37,296 nt of DNA from JAVBKV01 sp031553885 (lineage in GTDB: Bacteria; Bacteroidota; Bacteroidia; Bacteroidales; Azobacteroidaceae): the NCBI GenBank assembly GCA_031553885.1, contig JAVBKV010000061.1, forward strand, positions 1 through 37,296. Reading direction: 5' to 3'. A program made the translations under genes and the position numbers. Below the pieces are notes generated by a model, which worked only from the letters and a program-made list of their open reading frames with translations, was not told the origin of the DNA and did no database searches. Of this stretch, positions 1 to 6,433 are shown one piece after another. Every line of letters starts with the position of its first letter. The stretch's first letter is position 1.

Positions 1-124
1 TCCTGTTTTCCGCACAATTAGAGTCCCGAAGGGAGTCACTTTGAATAACCGGGGGTGAGCGAAGCGTTCCCCCCGGGTATTCAATGTGACTCCCTTCGGG
101 ACTCTAATTGTGCGGAAAACAGGA
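1..124. repeat. 124-bp near-perfect palindrome (miniature inverted-repeat element)
   Basis: Bases 1-55 pair with 70-124 as reverse complements with only two mismatches (40/85 and 48/77), leaving a 14-base centre. Each arm also holds a small TCCC-GAA-GGGA hairpin. Nothing in it is coding. Such a long clean palindrome is typical of a mobile palindromic repeat or an insertion-sequence-derived miniature element. It could also fold in RNA as a very strong terminator for whatever lies to the left. The repeat begins at base 1 of the window, so its true left end may lie outside. Confidence 0.85.
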
Positions 125-200
125 CATAGGAGAGAAACTGTAAACTTTATGATTCATGAAATTGTTATGAATGTAAAGTAATTAAAAATTAATCAAAGAA

Positions 201-395
201 ATGGACATGGAATTAAATACACCAGAAACGGAAAAAGTTCGTTTAACCAATATTGTCGGTGAAACGAAGAAAATGATTCAGGATGAAACTGATTATGAGA
301 AAGGTACAAATAAACACCAGGTTACCGATACGGAGGTGAAAAAAGCGGTCGAAAGGATCAACCCGGACCCGAACAGCTTAAAAAGCAGAGGATGA
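201..395 (+). CDS. small hypothetical protein, 64 aa
   Basis: I do not recognise this protein. It is 64 residues, highly charged (many Glu, Asp and Lys), with no signal peptide, membrane segment or cysteine, so it is probably a small soluble cytoplasmic protein. Its C-terminal half contains a VTDTEVKKAVERINPDPNS stretch that could form one helix. An alternative start two codons downstream (Met3) is equally possible. It stands alone between the 124-bp palindrome and a strong terminator-like hairpin about 10 bp after its stop, so it looks like a single-gene transcription unit. The clean ORF and the closely placed terminator argue that it is real. Confidence 0.55.
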   Translation: MDMELNTPETEKVRLTNIVGETKKMIQDETDYEKGTNKHQVTDTEVKKAVERINPDPNSLKSRG

Positions 396-405
396 TAAAT
401 AAAAA

Positions 406-456
406 GGCTATAAAAAACAAGGCAGGATCAATAGTCCTGCCTTGTTTTTTATAGCC
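406..456. terminator. strong bidirectional terminator hairpin
   Basis: A perfect 22-bp inverted repeat (406-427 against 435-456) surrounds a 7-base loop. The stem top is GC-rich (GGCAGGA/TCCTGCC) and its outer part is A-rich on the left and T-rich on the right. It lies between the convergent small gene ending at 395 and the lipoprotein gene ending at 478, so it probably stops transcription from both sides. Confidence 0.85.
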
Positions 457-477
457 GGTGATTGAATAAATAAATAA

Positions 478-1038
478 TTACTTCTTCAGATCAGTATAGT
501 TATATTCGATGTTATATTCTTTAGTTGTAGTCGAATTGTCTTGTAAAGTAAAATAGAATTTAACTGTACCGGTATACTTAAAGCTCATGATGCCGGAATT
601 ACGGTCCAGTTTTCCGTTGGTTGCAGGTAAAACCAGATCGATTTTCTGGATGGATTTATAGTCAAAATCAATTTTCAACCAATCTTTCATGTATTGAGGT
701 ATGTCTACATCTCCCACTAAATTGACGTTTGACAGTTTGAAGTTATAGGTGGAATTATTGAACCCGGTATTGGTGGCCGTTATGTCAGACCCCAGGTTAT
801 TATGCAGATTCACCTTCAACAGATTGGTATTGGTCGATGATTTTTCAAAATCCACTGTTTTATCATCTGTTACGGCCGGTGTCCTGGCCATACCCACTAA
901 AGATACGGTTTCTGTTCCCTTGTATGTTCCCTGAAGATCGGTAAAGGCTCCTGTTGTTTTATCATCGTCATCACCACACGAAGAAAATACGACTCCCAGT
1001 ACGAATGCATAAATAAAGAATTTGGCAATACTTTTCAT
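478..1038 (-). CDS. surface lipoprotein, possibly calycin-like
   Basis: A 186-aa lipoprotein. Residues 1-20 form a signal peptide ending in a lipobox with Cys21 (VFSSC). The next residues, GDDDDK, resemble the acidic lipoprotein export signal that sends Bacteroidota lipoproteins to the cell surface. The mature part starts LQGTYKGTETVSLVG and is rich in alternating beta-strand patterns. This resembles the calycin-like or DUF-type lipid-binding lipoproteins of Bacteroidales, although I cannot confirm the family. There is no catalytic motif. It is monocistronic, with a -7 box (TATATTTG on the minus strand) about 55 bases upstream of the start, and it shares the terminator hairpin with the small gene on its left. 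Confidence 0.8.
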   Translation of the reverse strand: MKSIAKFFIYAFVLGVVFSSCGDDDDKTTGAFTDLQGTYKGTETVSLVGMARTPAVTDDKTVDFEKSSTNTNLLKVNLHNNLGSDITATNTGFNNSTYNFKLSNVNLVGDVDIPQYMKDWLKIDFDYKSIQKIDLVLPATNGKLDRNSGIMSFKYTGTVKFYFTLQDNSTTTKEYNIEYNYTDLKK

Positions 1039-1093
1039 AAATATTAATTTTTAAAGAATGTTGGTTTTGTTCCTATTGTTTTGATATTGACCA

Positions 1094-1101
1094 CAAATAT
1101 A
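1094..1101 (-). promoter_or_regulatory. -7 box for lipoprotein gene
   Basis: On the minus strand the bases read TATATTTG, matching the Bacteroidota -7 consensus TAnnTTTG. It lies about 55 bases upstream of the lipoprotein start. No good TTTG -33 box is visible at the usual distance. Confidence 0.5.
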
Positions 1102-1240
1102 GAGATAAAAGCCTGATTTCTTTAAATCCGGATTTTCTATTTTAATATTTTTACTTTCAATTAACTAAATTCAACAGTTGAACAAACCTGTTTTTTTCTG
1201 AAAATTTCGTTATCCAAAGAGTCTTGAAACCTCCATGATT

Positions 1241-2257
1241 CTAATGTTTATAACCAGATTCTAATTTTCCGAAATATTCTGCAGTCCGGATCATTTGAGA
1301 AACAAACGACATTTCGTTATCGTACCAGGCGGCTGTTTTAACCAGTTGAATATTTCCGTTGGTAACAATTTTTGTTTGTGTGGCATCGAAAAGAGATCCA
1401 TAGCTCATGCCGATGACATCGCTCGATACAATGGCGTCTTCCGTATATCCGAACGATTCGTTCGCGGCGGCTTTCATTGTTTCGTTGATCTGTTCCACAG
1501 TCGGATGTTTTTCCAGGATGGTAAATAACTCAACGATAGATCCGGCATGAACCGGTATGCGTTGGGAGGCTCCGTCCAGTTTCCCTTGCAATTCTGGAAT
1601 AACCAGGCCGATCGCTTTGGCAGCGCCGGTAGTATAAGGAACGATATTGTCGGCAGCGGCCCTGGATTTACGGAAATTACTTTTAGGATCAGGAGTGTCC
1701 ATCAACGGTTGAGAATTGGTGAATGCATGGATGGTAGTCATCTGACCGGCTATGATTCCGAAATGATCGTGAAGATTTTTAGCCAGAGGTGCCAGGCAGT
1801 TGGTCGTGCAGGATGCACAGCAGATCAGTTGGTCGTCTTTGTTCAGAATATCATGATTGACATTGTAAACGATGGTCTTTACATCTTTATCCGATGGCGC
1901 AGATATGATCACTTTTTTCGCTCCGGCCTGTAAATGGGCGGATGCTTTTTCCCTGGACTCGAATATACCGGTACATTCCAGTACCAGATCGATCTGATGT
2001 TTTGCCCAGGGGAGGCTGGACGGTACACGTTCTGCATAGATAGCGATGGATTTACCATTGACGATCAATGCCGTATCCGTATAACTGATTTCAGCATCCA
2101 ACATTCCCTGGATGGTGTCGTACCGGAGTAAATACGCCAGCATGGCAGGACTACTTAAGTCATTGATAGCAACGACTTCCAGTTTTTTACTTTCCAGCAT
2201 CTTGCGAAAGGACAGACGACCGATCCGTCCGAATCCGTTAATTGCAACTTTAATCAT
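1241..2257 (-). CDS. gapA: glyceraldehyde-3-phosphate dehydrogenase, NAD-dependent
   Basis: The glycolytic enzyme that oxidises and phosphorylates glyceraldehyde 3-phosphate to 1,3-bisphosphoglycerate in the cytoplasm. At 338 aa it is full length. The N-terminal Rossmann motif INGFGRIGR (6-14) is followed by Asp33, the residue that favours NAD over NADP. The active-site signature ASCTTNC carries the nucleophile Cys150, and His177 in TTIHAFT is the expected base. The catalytic-domain segment around residues 200-215 (KSRAAADNIVPYTTGAAKA) is intact. An SRPBCC gene ends 43 bp upstream on the same strand, so the two may be cotranscribed. Bacteroidota often carry more than one gap gene; I cannot tell whether this is the main glycolytic copy. 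Confidence 0.97.
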   Translation of the reverse strand: MIKVAINGFGRIGRLSFRKMLESKKLEVVAINDLSSPAMLAYLLRYDTIQGMLDAEISYTDTALIVNGKSIAIYAERVPSSLPWAKHQIDLVLECTGIFESREKASAHLQAGAKKVIISAPSDKDVKTIVYNVNHDILNKDDQLICCASCTTNCLAPLAKNLHDHFGIIAGQMTTIHAFTNSQPLMDTPDPKSNFRKSRAAADNIVPYTTGAAKAIGLVIPELQGKLDGASQRIPVHAGSIVELFTILEKHPTVEQINETMKAAANESFGYTEDAIVSSDVIGMSYGSLFDATQTKIVTNGNIQLVKTAAWYDNEMSFVSQMIRTAEYFGKLESGYKH

Positions 2258-2300
2258 GATTGTGTGACTAATTTAAAGATGATACATTCAAAATCATAGC

Positions 2301-2807
2301 CTATTGGCTATTTTTTGTTTCGTTTAATAATTGTTGTAATTGATTAAGTCCTGTTTTGTATCCTTCCTCGAATCCCATTTCAAGCAATTGTTTCATGCTT
2401 TTCTCATCGGATGCAGTAATGGTTGCCACGACAAGGGTTTTGCCGTTCTCTTCCAGGAAATTATATTGCCAGGTCATTTGGGGGAGATTTGTATCGATGA
2501 CACCCTGTTCGTCACAAAAAGCGTCCGATGCTTCGAACGATTTGTGATCCCGGATAGAGGTAAATACCGAGGTACTCCAGTATTTTTTTCCTTCGGGAGA
2601 CAACATATAGTACAACCAGCGGCCTCCTTCTTTAAATTCCATGATTTGTGTGACTGCCCGGTAAGGTTCAGGTGCAAACCATTTATCCAGGATCGTTGGG
2701 TTGGTGAATGCTTCCCAGATGATTCCGGATGGAGTATCGAATTTGGATGTGACGATTATTTTTTTATTTGTATAATCCTTCTCGAAGGAAATAGAAAGAG
2801 TTGTCAT
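2301..2807 (-). CDS. SRPBCC (AHSA1-like) domain protein
   Basis: 168 aa, a single START/Bet v 1-like domain of the AHSA1 (activator of Hsp90 ATPase) type. It shows the usual order: an N-terminal strand (KKIIVTSKFDTP), the helix motif IWEAFTNPTILDKWFAPE (29-46), a GGRWLYYMLSPEG hairpin, a TWQYNFLEENGKTLVV segment and a C-terminal helix ending in a tail typical of the family (EEGYKTGLNQLQQLL). These proteins bind hydrophobic ligands or act in stress responses; no catalytic residues can be assigned. There is no signal peptide, so it is cytoplasmic. It lies upstream of and codirectional with gapA (43-bp gap). Confidence 0.88.
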   Translation of the reverse strand: MTTLSISFEKDYTNKKIIVTSKFDTPSGIIWEAFTNPTILDKWFAPEPYRAVTQIMEFKEGGRWLYYMLSPEGKKYWSTSVFTSIRDHKSFEASDAFCDEQGVIDTNLPQMTWQYNFLEENGKTLVVATITASDEKSMKQLLEMGFEEGYKTGLNQLQQLLNETKNSQ

Positions 2808-2897
2808 GATATTTCATATTAAAAATTTAACTTCATGTAAAACAAATGATTCCGGGTATTGTTGAGCATGATAATACTTTTTATGAAATAAAAGCAA

Positions 2898-2905
2898 TAC
2901 ATTTG
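2898..2905 (+). promoter_or_regulatory. -7 box for Nudix/SQR-like transcript
   Basis: TACATTTG matches the TAnnTTTG consensus, 44 bases before the Nudix start codon. The -33 region is only a T-run, so support comes from the -7 box and position. Confidence 0.45.
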
Positions 2906-2949
2906 TATGGATACATCAGGTTTTACTTGCAGTATAAATTCAAACAGAC

Positions 2950-3576
2950 ATGAATATAGAGGAACAGCTTATTTTAATCTCCCAACGGATAAGGGCATTG
3001 GCTCAGAACGGGTTGGTTTATTCCACAAATGAATATGATACGGAACGTTACAACGAATTGCAGGAGATTAGTTCTTCGATAGCCGGTTTGTTGACCGATA
3101 TTCCGGTATCCAAAATTTCCGGATCTTTTAAAATTGAAAATGAATACGTTACACCCAAAGTGGATATACGGGCTGTCGTTTTTGATTCTCAGGAACGTAT
3201 TTTGCTGGTAAAAGAAAAATTAGACGGATGTTGGTCGTTGCCCGGTGGATGGGCGGATGTCGGATTTAGTCCGAAGGAAATTGCAGTCAAAGAAGTCAAA
3301 GAAGAAACCGGATTGGATGTTGTTCCGGTAAGGCTGCTGGCCGTACTGGATAAAAAGTGTCATAACCATCCTCCGGCGCTGCATTATGTATATAAAATCT
3401 TCATTTTGTGTGAAATAACGGGAGGTGAATTCAATACCGCTTTTGATATTCTGGATAAAGGCTTTTTTGATCAGGAAAACCTGCCTGAATTGTCTTTGGA
3501 GCGAGTGACCAAGGAGCAGATTGATCTGATGTTCGAATACAAAAATCATCCGGAAAAAGACGCGATTGCCGATTAA
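2950..3576 (+). CDS. Nudix hydrolase with Nudix_N domain
   Basis: 208 aa. Residues 1-50 match the N-terminal helical domain (Nudix_N) seen in hydrolases of nucleoside diphosphates linked to another group, with SQRIRALAQNGLVYSTNEYD at 11-30. The Nudix fold follows. The Nudix box starts at Gly100 (GWADVG) and ends in KEVKEETG, retaining the metal-binding Glu115, Glu118 and Glu119. The usual first Glu of the box is Phe106 and the Arg is Lys114, substitutions I believe occur in this subfamily. The substrate is uncertain: ADP-ribose, nucleotide sugars and similar compounds are candidates. It is the first gene of a probable two-gene unit with the flavoprotein 35 bp downstream. Confidence 0.92.
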   Translation: MNIEEQLILISQRIRALAQNGLVYSTNEYDTERYNELQEISSSIAGLLTDIPVSKISGSFKIENEYVTPKVDIRAVVFDSQERILLVKEKLDGCWSLPGGWADVGFSPKEIAVKEVKEETGLDVVPVRLLAVLDKKCHNHPPALHYVYKIFILCEITGGEFNTAFDILDKGFFDQENLPELSLERVTKEQIDLMFEYKNHPEKDAIAD

Positions 3577-3611
3577 CGGATAAACTTAAAAACGTGTTGT
3601 AAATTTTTAAA

Positions 3612-4943
3612 ATGAAACAAGCTAATTCTTATTTAACCCGTCGTAATTTTGCCAAACTTGCTGTAGCTGCAGGTGTCGGGTTGGTCGCATACAAAGTGAT
3701 CCGGTTCAATCTCCCGGTTAGTAACGCCAAAGCTAAAATTGTAATTGTAGGAGGTGGTGCCGCCGGAATCAGCATGGCTGCCCGGTTGCAACGGGCATTG
3801 TCCAATCCCGATATAACACTGATTGATCCCAGCGAAACACACTATTACCAGCCGGGTTTTACCCTGATCGGCAGTGGGGTCTGCAAAGCCTCGGAGGTTC
3901 ATAAACCGGAAGCATCACTTATTCCTTCGGATGTCAAATGGGTGAAAGATTCCGTAACGGAACTTGATCCCGATAATAATTGCCTCAAGACCTCAAAAAG
4001 TGGTACTATCCCGTATGATTTTATGGTATTGTGTCCCGGTATTCAAATGCATTTTGAAGAAATAGAGGGGATAACCCGTGAAACATTGGGGGTTGGAAAT
4101 GTGCATTGTATTTACGATTTTCAAAGCGCCCAGCAATGTTGGACCGCGATACAGGAACTGTCCCAGAAAGGAGGACGGGCCTTATTTACCGATACCTGGA
4201 CCAAGCTGAAATGCGGAGGCGCTCCTAAAAAAATCAATATGATGGCGGAAGATTACAGCCGGAGACAGGGAACACGGGAAAAGATCGATTTTCAATACAT
4301 CAGCGCCGGAGATAAGATGTTTGATGTTCCCTTGTTTTGCAAACGCCTGGAAAAAATCTACGAAGAACGTCACATCCCAGTAACTTTTCATCATCGGATT
4401 AAAGCCGTAGATACGGCTGCCCACCAAGTATATTTTGAAAAAACAGTCGACGGTGTTACTGAAGCGGTGAGCCACGACTATGATTTTCTGCACATTGTGC
4501 CTCCTATGAGCGCTCCTGATTTTGTGAAAGCATCACCGCTTGCCTTCAATCCGGAGACCGGTAAGCAGGAGAGTTGGGTGCCTGCCGACAAAGGTACCCT
4601 GGTGCATGTTCGTTACCCGAATGTCATGGTGGTAGGAGATGTCGCCGGAATTCCGACCAGCAAAACCGGAGCTGCTATTCGCATGCAGGTTCCGGTGGCC
4701 GTGGATAACCTGATTGCATTGATGGAAGGAAAAACGCCTACCGGAATTTACGACGGCTACACAGCATGCCCGTTTGCTACCGAACGTGGAAAAGTATTGA
4801 TGGCTGAATTCGGATATGATAAGGAGCCGACACCCTCCATTCCTTTCCTGGATCCGGGTGTGGAGCACTGGCCTGGCTGGATCCTGAAAACACGGGTTTT
4901 AAAGCCTCTGTATTTTCAGGGAATGCTTCGGGGGTTGTGCTGA
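3612..4943 (+). CDS. sulfide:quinone oxidoreductase-like flavoprotein (Tat-exported)
   Basis: 443 aa, two-dinucleotide-binding-domain flavoprotein related to the SQR family that oxidises sulfide and passes electrons to quinone. The N-terminus has a twin-arginine motif (LTRRNFAKL) and a hydrophobic segment, predicting export or membrane anchoring. FAD-binding VGGGAAGISMAARL follows at about 46-59. Cys201 in KCGGAPKK matches the catalytic cysteine of mitochondrial-type SQR (KCAGAPQK). The second FAD site GDVAGIPTSKTGAA has Val344 where mitochondrial-type SQR has its second redox cysteine (GDCTNLPTSK). Cys91 and the terminal Cys443 are other cysteines. The C-terminal segment TRVLKPLYFQGMLRG resembles the amphipathic membrane-binding tail. 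The SQR-fold assignment is firm; sulfide as substrate is not. Confidence 0.85.
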   Translation: MKQANSYLTRRNFAKLAVAAGVGLVAYKVIRFNLPVSNAKAKIVIVGGGAAGISMAARLQRALSNPDITLIDPSETHYYQPGFTLIGSGVCKASEVHKPEASLIPSDVKWVKDSVTELDPDNNCLKTSKSGTIPYDFMVLCPGIQMHFEEIEGITRETLGVGNVHCIYDFQSAQQCWTAIQELSQKGGRALFTDTWTKLKCGGAPKKINMMAEDYSRRQGTREKIDFQYISAGDKMFDVPLFCKRLEKIYEERHIPVTFHHRIKAVDTAAHQVYFEKTVDGVTEAVSHDYDFLHIVPPMSAPDFVKASPLAFNPETGKQESWVPADKGTLVHVRYPNVMVVGDVAGIPTSKTGAAIRMQVPVAVDNLIALMEGKTPTGIYDGYTACPFATERGKVLMAEFGYDKEPTPSIPFLDPGVEHWPGWILKTRVLKPLYFQGMLRGLC

Positions 4944-5078
4944 TCAGAAGGATTTTTATGTGTAAAAAAAGTATGTTGGATTACCTTTAAGGATCAGTAC
5001 TTGTTGGAGGAGGATTAAGAAATTCTTGCACTTTTTAACATGTTGTATCCAGGAGATATGGCGAAAAATTAAAACAAG

Positions 5079-5096
5079 AGTCGTATCTTTACGACT
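5079..5096 (+). promoter_or_regulatory. hairpin overlapping a possible -7 box before the PagL-like gene
   Basis: AGTCGTA and TACGACT form a perfect 7-bp inverted repeat around a TCTT loop. The same bases contain TATCTTTA (5084-5091), one base from the TAnnTTTG -7 consensus. The site is about 53 bases before the preferred start codon at 5149. It could be a promoter with an overlapping operator, or a simple hairpin. Confidence 0.35.
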
Positions 5097-5148
5097 TCTT
5101 TCGGAGGTTTTATCTGAACCATCTGTAAAAAAGAGACTCAAGCTCGAT

Positions 5149-6420
5149 ATGAAAAACAAAATAGGGGAGTGGAAAGTAATATTTCTTCTGGGAGTGTTGC
5201 TTTTCATGTTTGATATTACCTTTGCAAAAGAACGGGAATCAGATTGTAGCAGTGCGCCGGATAGCTCTTTTTCCGCTACGGATTCTTCCTTGTTTCTGAA
5301 TCGTTTTATCCGTCGCTTCGGATTGGAAGTTCGTCCGGAGTACATTGTTCCGACAAATCCTTTCCTGAAAGGCGAAAATGATGCACAAAAGAAGATTCAG
5401 AATTCGCTTTCCGTGCATCTGAAATATTCGTTTCAACACCAGCTCAACAGTTGCATGGACCGGATCTACGGAGGGGCTTATCAGGGCATTGGTTTTGCAA
5501 GCTATTCTTTTGGTAACCCGAGGGAATTGGGTGATCCAGTCGCATTCTACCTGTTTCAGGGAGCACGTATTGCTCGTTTTACCCCTCAGCTATCCTTCAA
5601 TTATGAGTGGAATTTCGGAATTTCTTCCGGATGGGAACCGTATGATGAGCAGTATAATTCTCGTAATATCATGGTCGGATCAAGGGTAAATGCCTATATT
5701 AATATGGATTTTTATCTGAATTGGATGCTTTCCCGTCAGGTCGACCTGAATTCGGGGATTACACTTTCTCATTTTTCCAATGGTAATACGAAATTTCCGA
5801 ATGCCGGACTGAATAGTCTCGGCCTGAAAGTAGGTTTAATATATAACTTCAACAGAGAATCGTATCCCCTCGCTAAGCCTTTGTATCGGTCCGAAATTCC
5901 GGAATTTACCCGTCACATCAGTTACGATCTGGTGTTATTCGGCTCCTGGCGACGAAAGGGAGTCGTGTATGAGGAAAAAAGGCTTCCTTCACCTAATGCC
6001 TATACGGTATTAGGGTTCAACTTTGCTCCGATGTATAATTTTGGGTATAAGTTCCGTGCGGGAGTGTCTTTGGATGGGGTTTACGATGGAAGTGCCAATG
6101 TTTATGCCAGGGATTATTCGGCAACAGTCAGGCAGGAATTTTCTTATCCTCACATCAGCAGGCAGTTGGCTTTGGGCCTATCCGCCCGGGCAGAATACGT
6201 CATGCCTTATTTTACGGTCGGATTAGGCATGGGAGTCAATGTACTGCATGGGGGCGGTGACCTCGATGCTTTTTATCAGGTGCTGGCTCTTAAGACTGAA
6301 ATCACCCGGAACTCATTTCTCCATATCGGCTATTGCCTCCAGGATTTCCACATGCCTAACTTCCTGATGCTGGGTGTCGGTTTCAGGTTTAACAATAAGT
6401 ATCCTGTACTTCATCGTTGA
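5149..6420 (+). CDS. acyloxyacyl hydrolase, PagL-like lipid A 3-O-deacylase
   Basis: About 423 aa from Met at 5149. The frame is open further left to an ATG at 5026, but 5149 gives a normal signal peptide (MKNKIGEWKVIFLLGVLLFMF) and follows a candidate promoter. The middle is an outer-membrane beta-barrel with alternating aromatic strands. LSHFSNGNTKFPNAGLN carries His208 and Ser210, matching the His-x-Ser catalytic pair of PagL-type deacylases, which remove the 3-O acyl chain of lipid A and alter its recognition by host receptors. The protein is more than twice the length of classical PagL. Its second half (from about residue 250) forms another set of beta-strands, as in longer Bacteroidota members. 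It is convergent with the GH95 gene (13-bp gap). Confidence 0.8.
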   Translation: MKNKIGEWKVIFLLGVLLFMFDITFAKERESDCSSAPDSSFSATDSSLFLNRFIRRFGLEVRPEYIVPTNPFLKGENDAQKKIQNSLSVHLKYSFQHQLNSCMDRIYGGAYQGIGFASYSFGNPRELGDPVAFYLFQGARIARFTPQLSFNYEWNFGISSGWEPYDEQYNSRNIMVGSRVNAYINMDFYLNWMLSRQVDLNSGITLSHFSNGNTKFPNAGLNSLGLKVGLIYNFNRESYPLAKPLYRSEIPEFTRHISYDLVLFGSWRRKGVVYEEKRLPSPNAYTVLGFNFAPMYNFGYKFRAGVSLDGVYDGSANVYARDYSATVRQEFSYPHISRQLALGLSARAEYVMPYFTVGLGMGVNVLHGGGDLDAFYQVLALKTEITRNSFLHIGYCLQDFHMPNFLMLGVGFRFNNKYPVLHR

Positions 6421-6433
6421 TTGATCGTTTCTT

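Noticed and set aside
5026..5148. N-terminal extension of the PagL-like protein
   Set aside because: The extension precedes a complete signal peptide and would overlap the candidate promoter; Met at 5149 is the better start.
4956..5345. 129-codon minus-strand frame over the PagL promoter region
   Set aside because: It overlaps the PagL-like start and has no recognisable features or start context.
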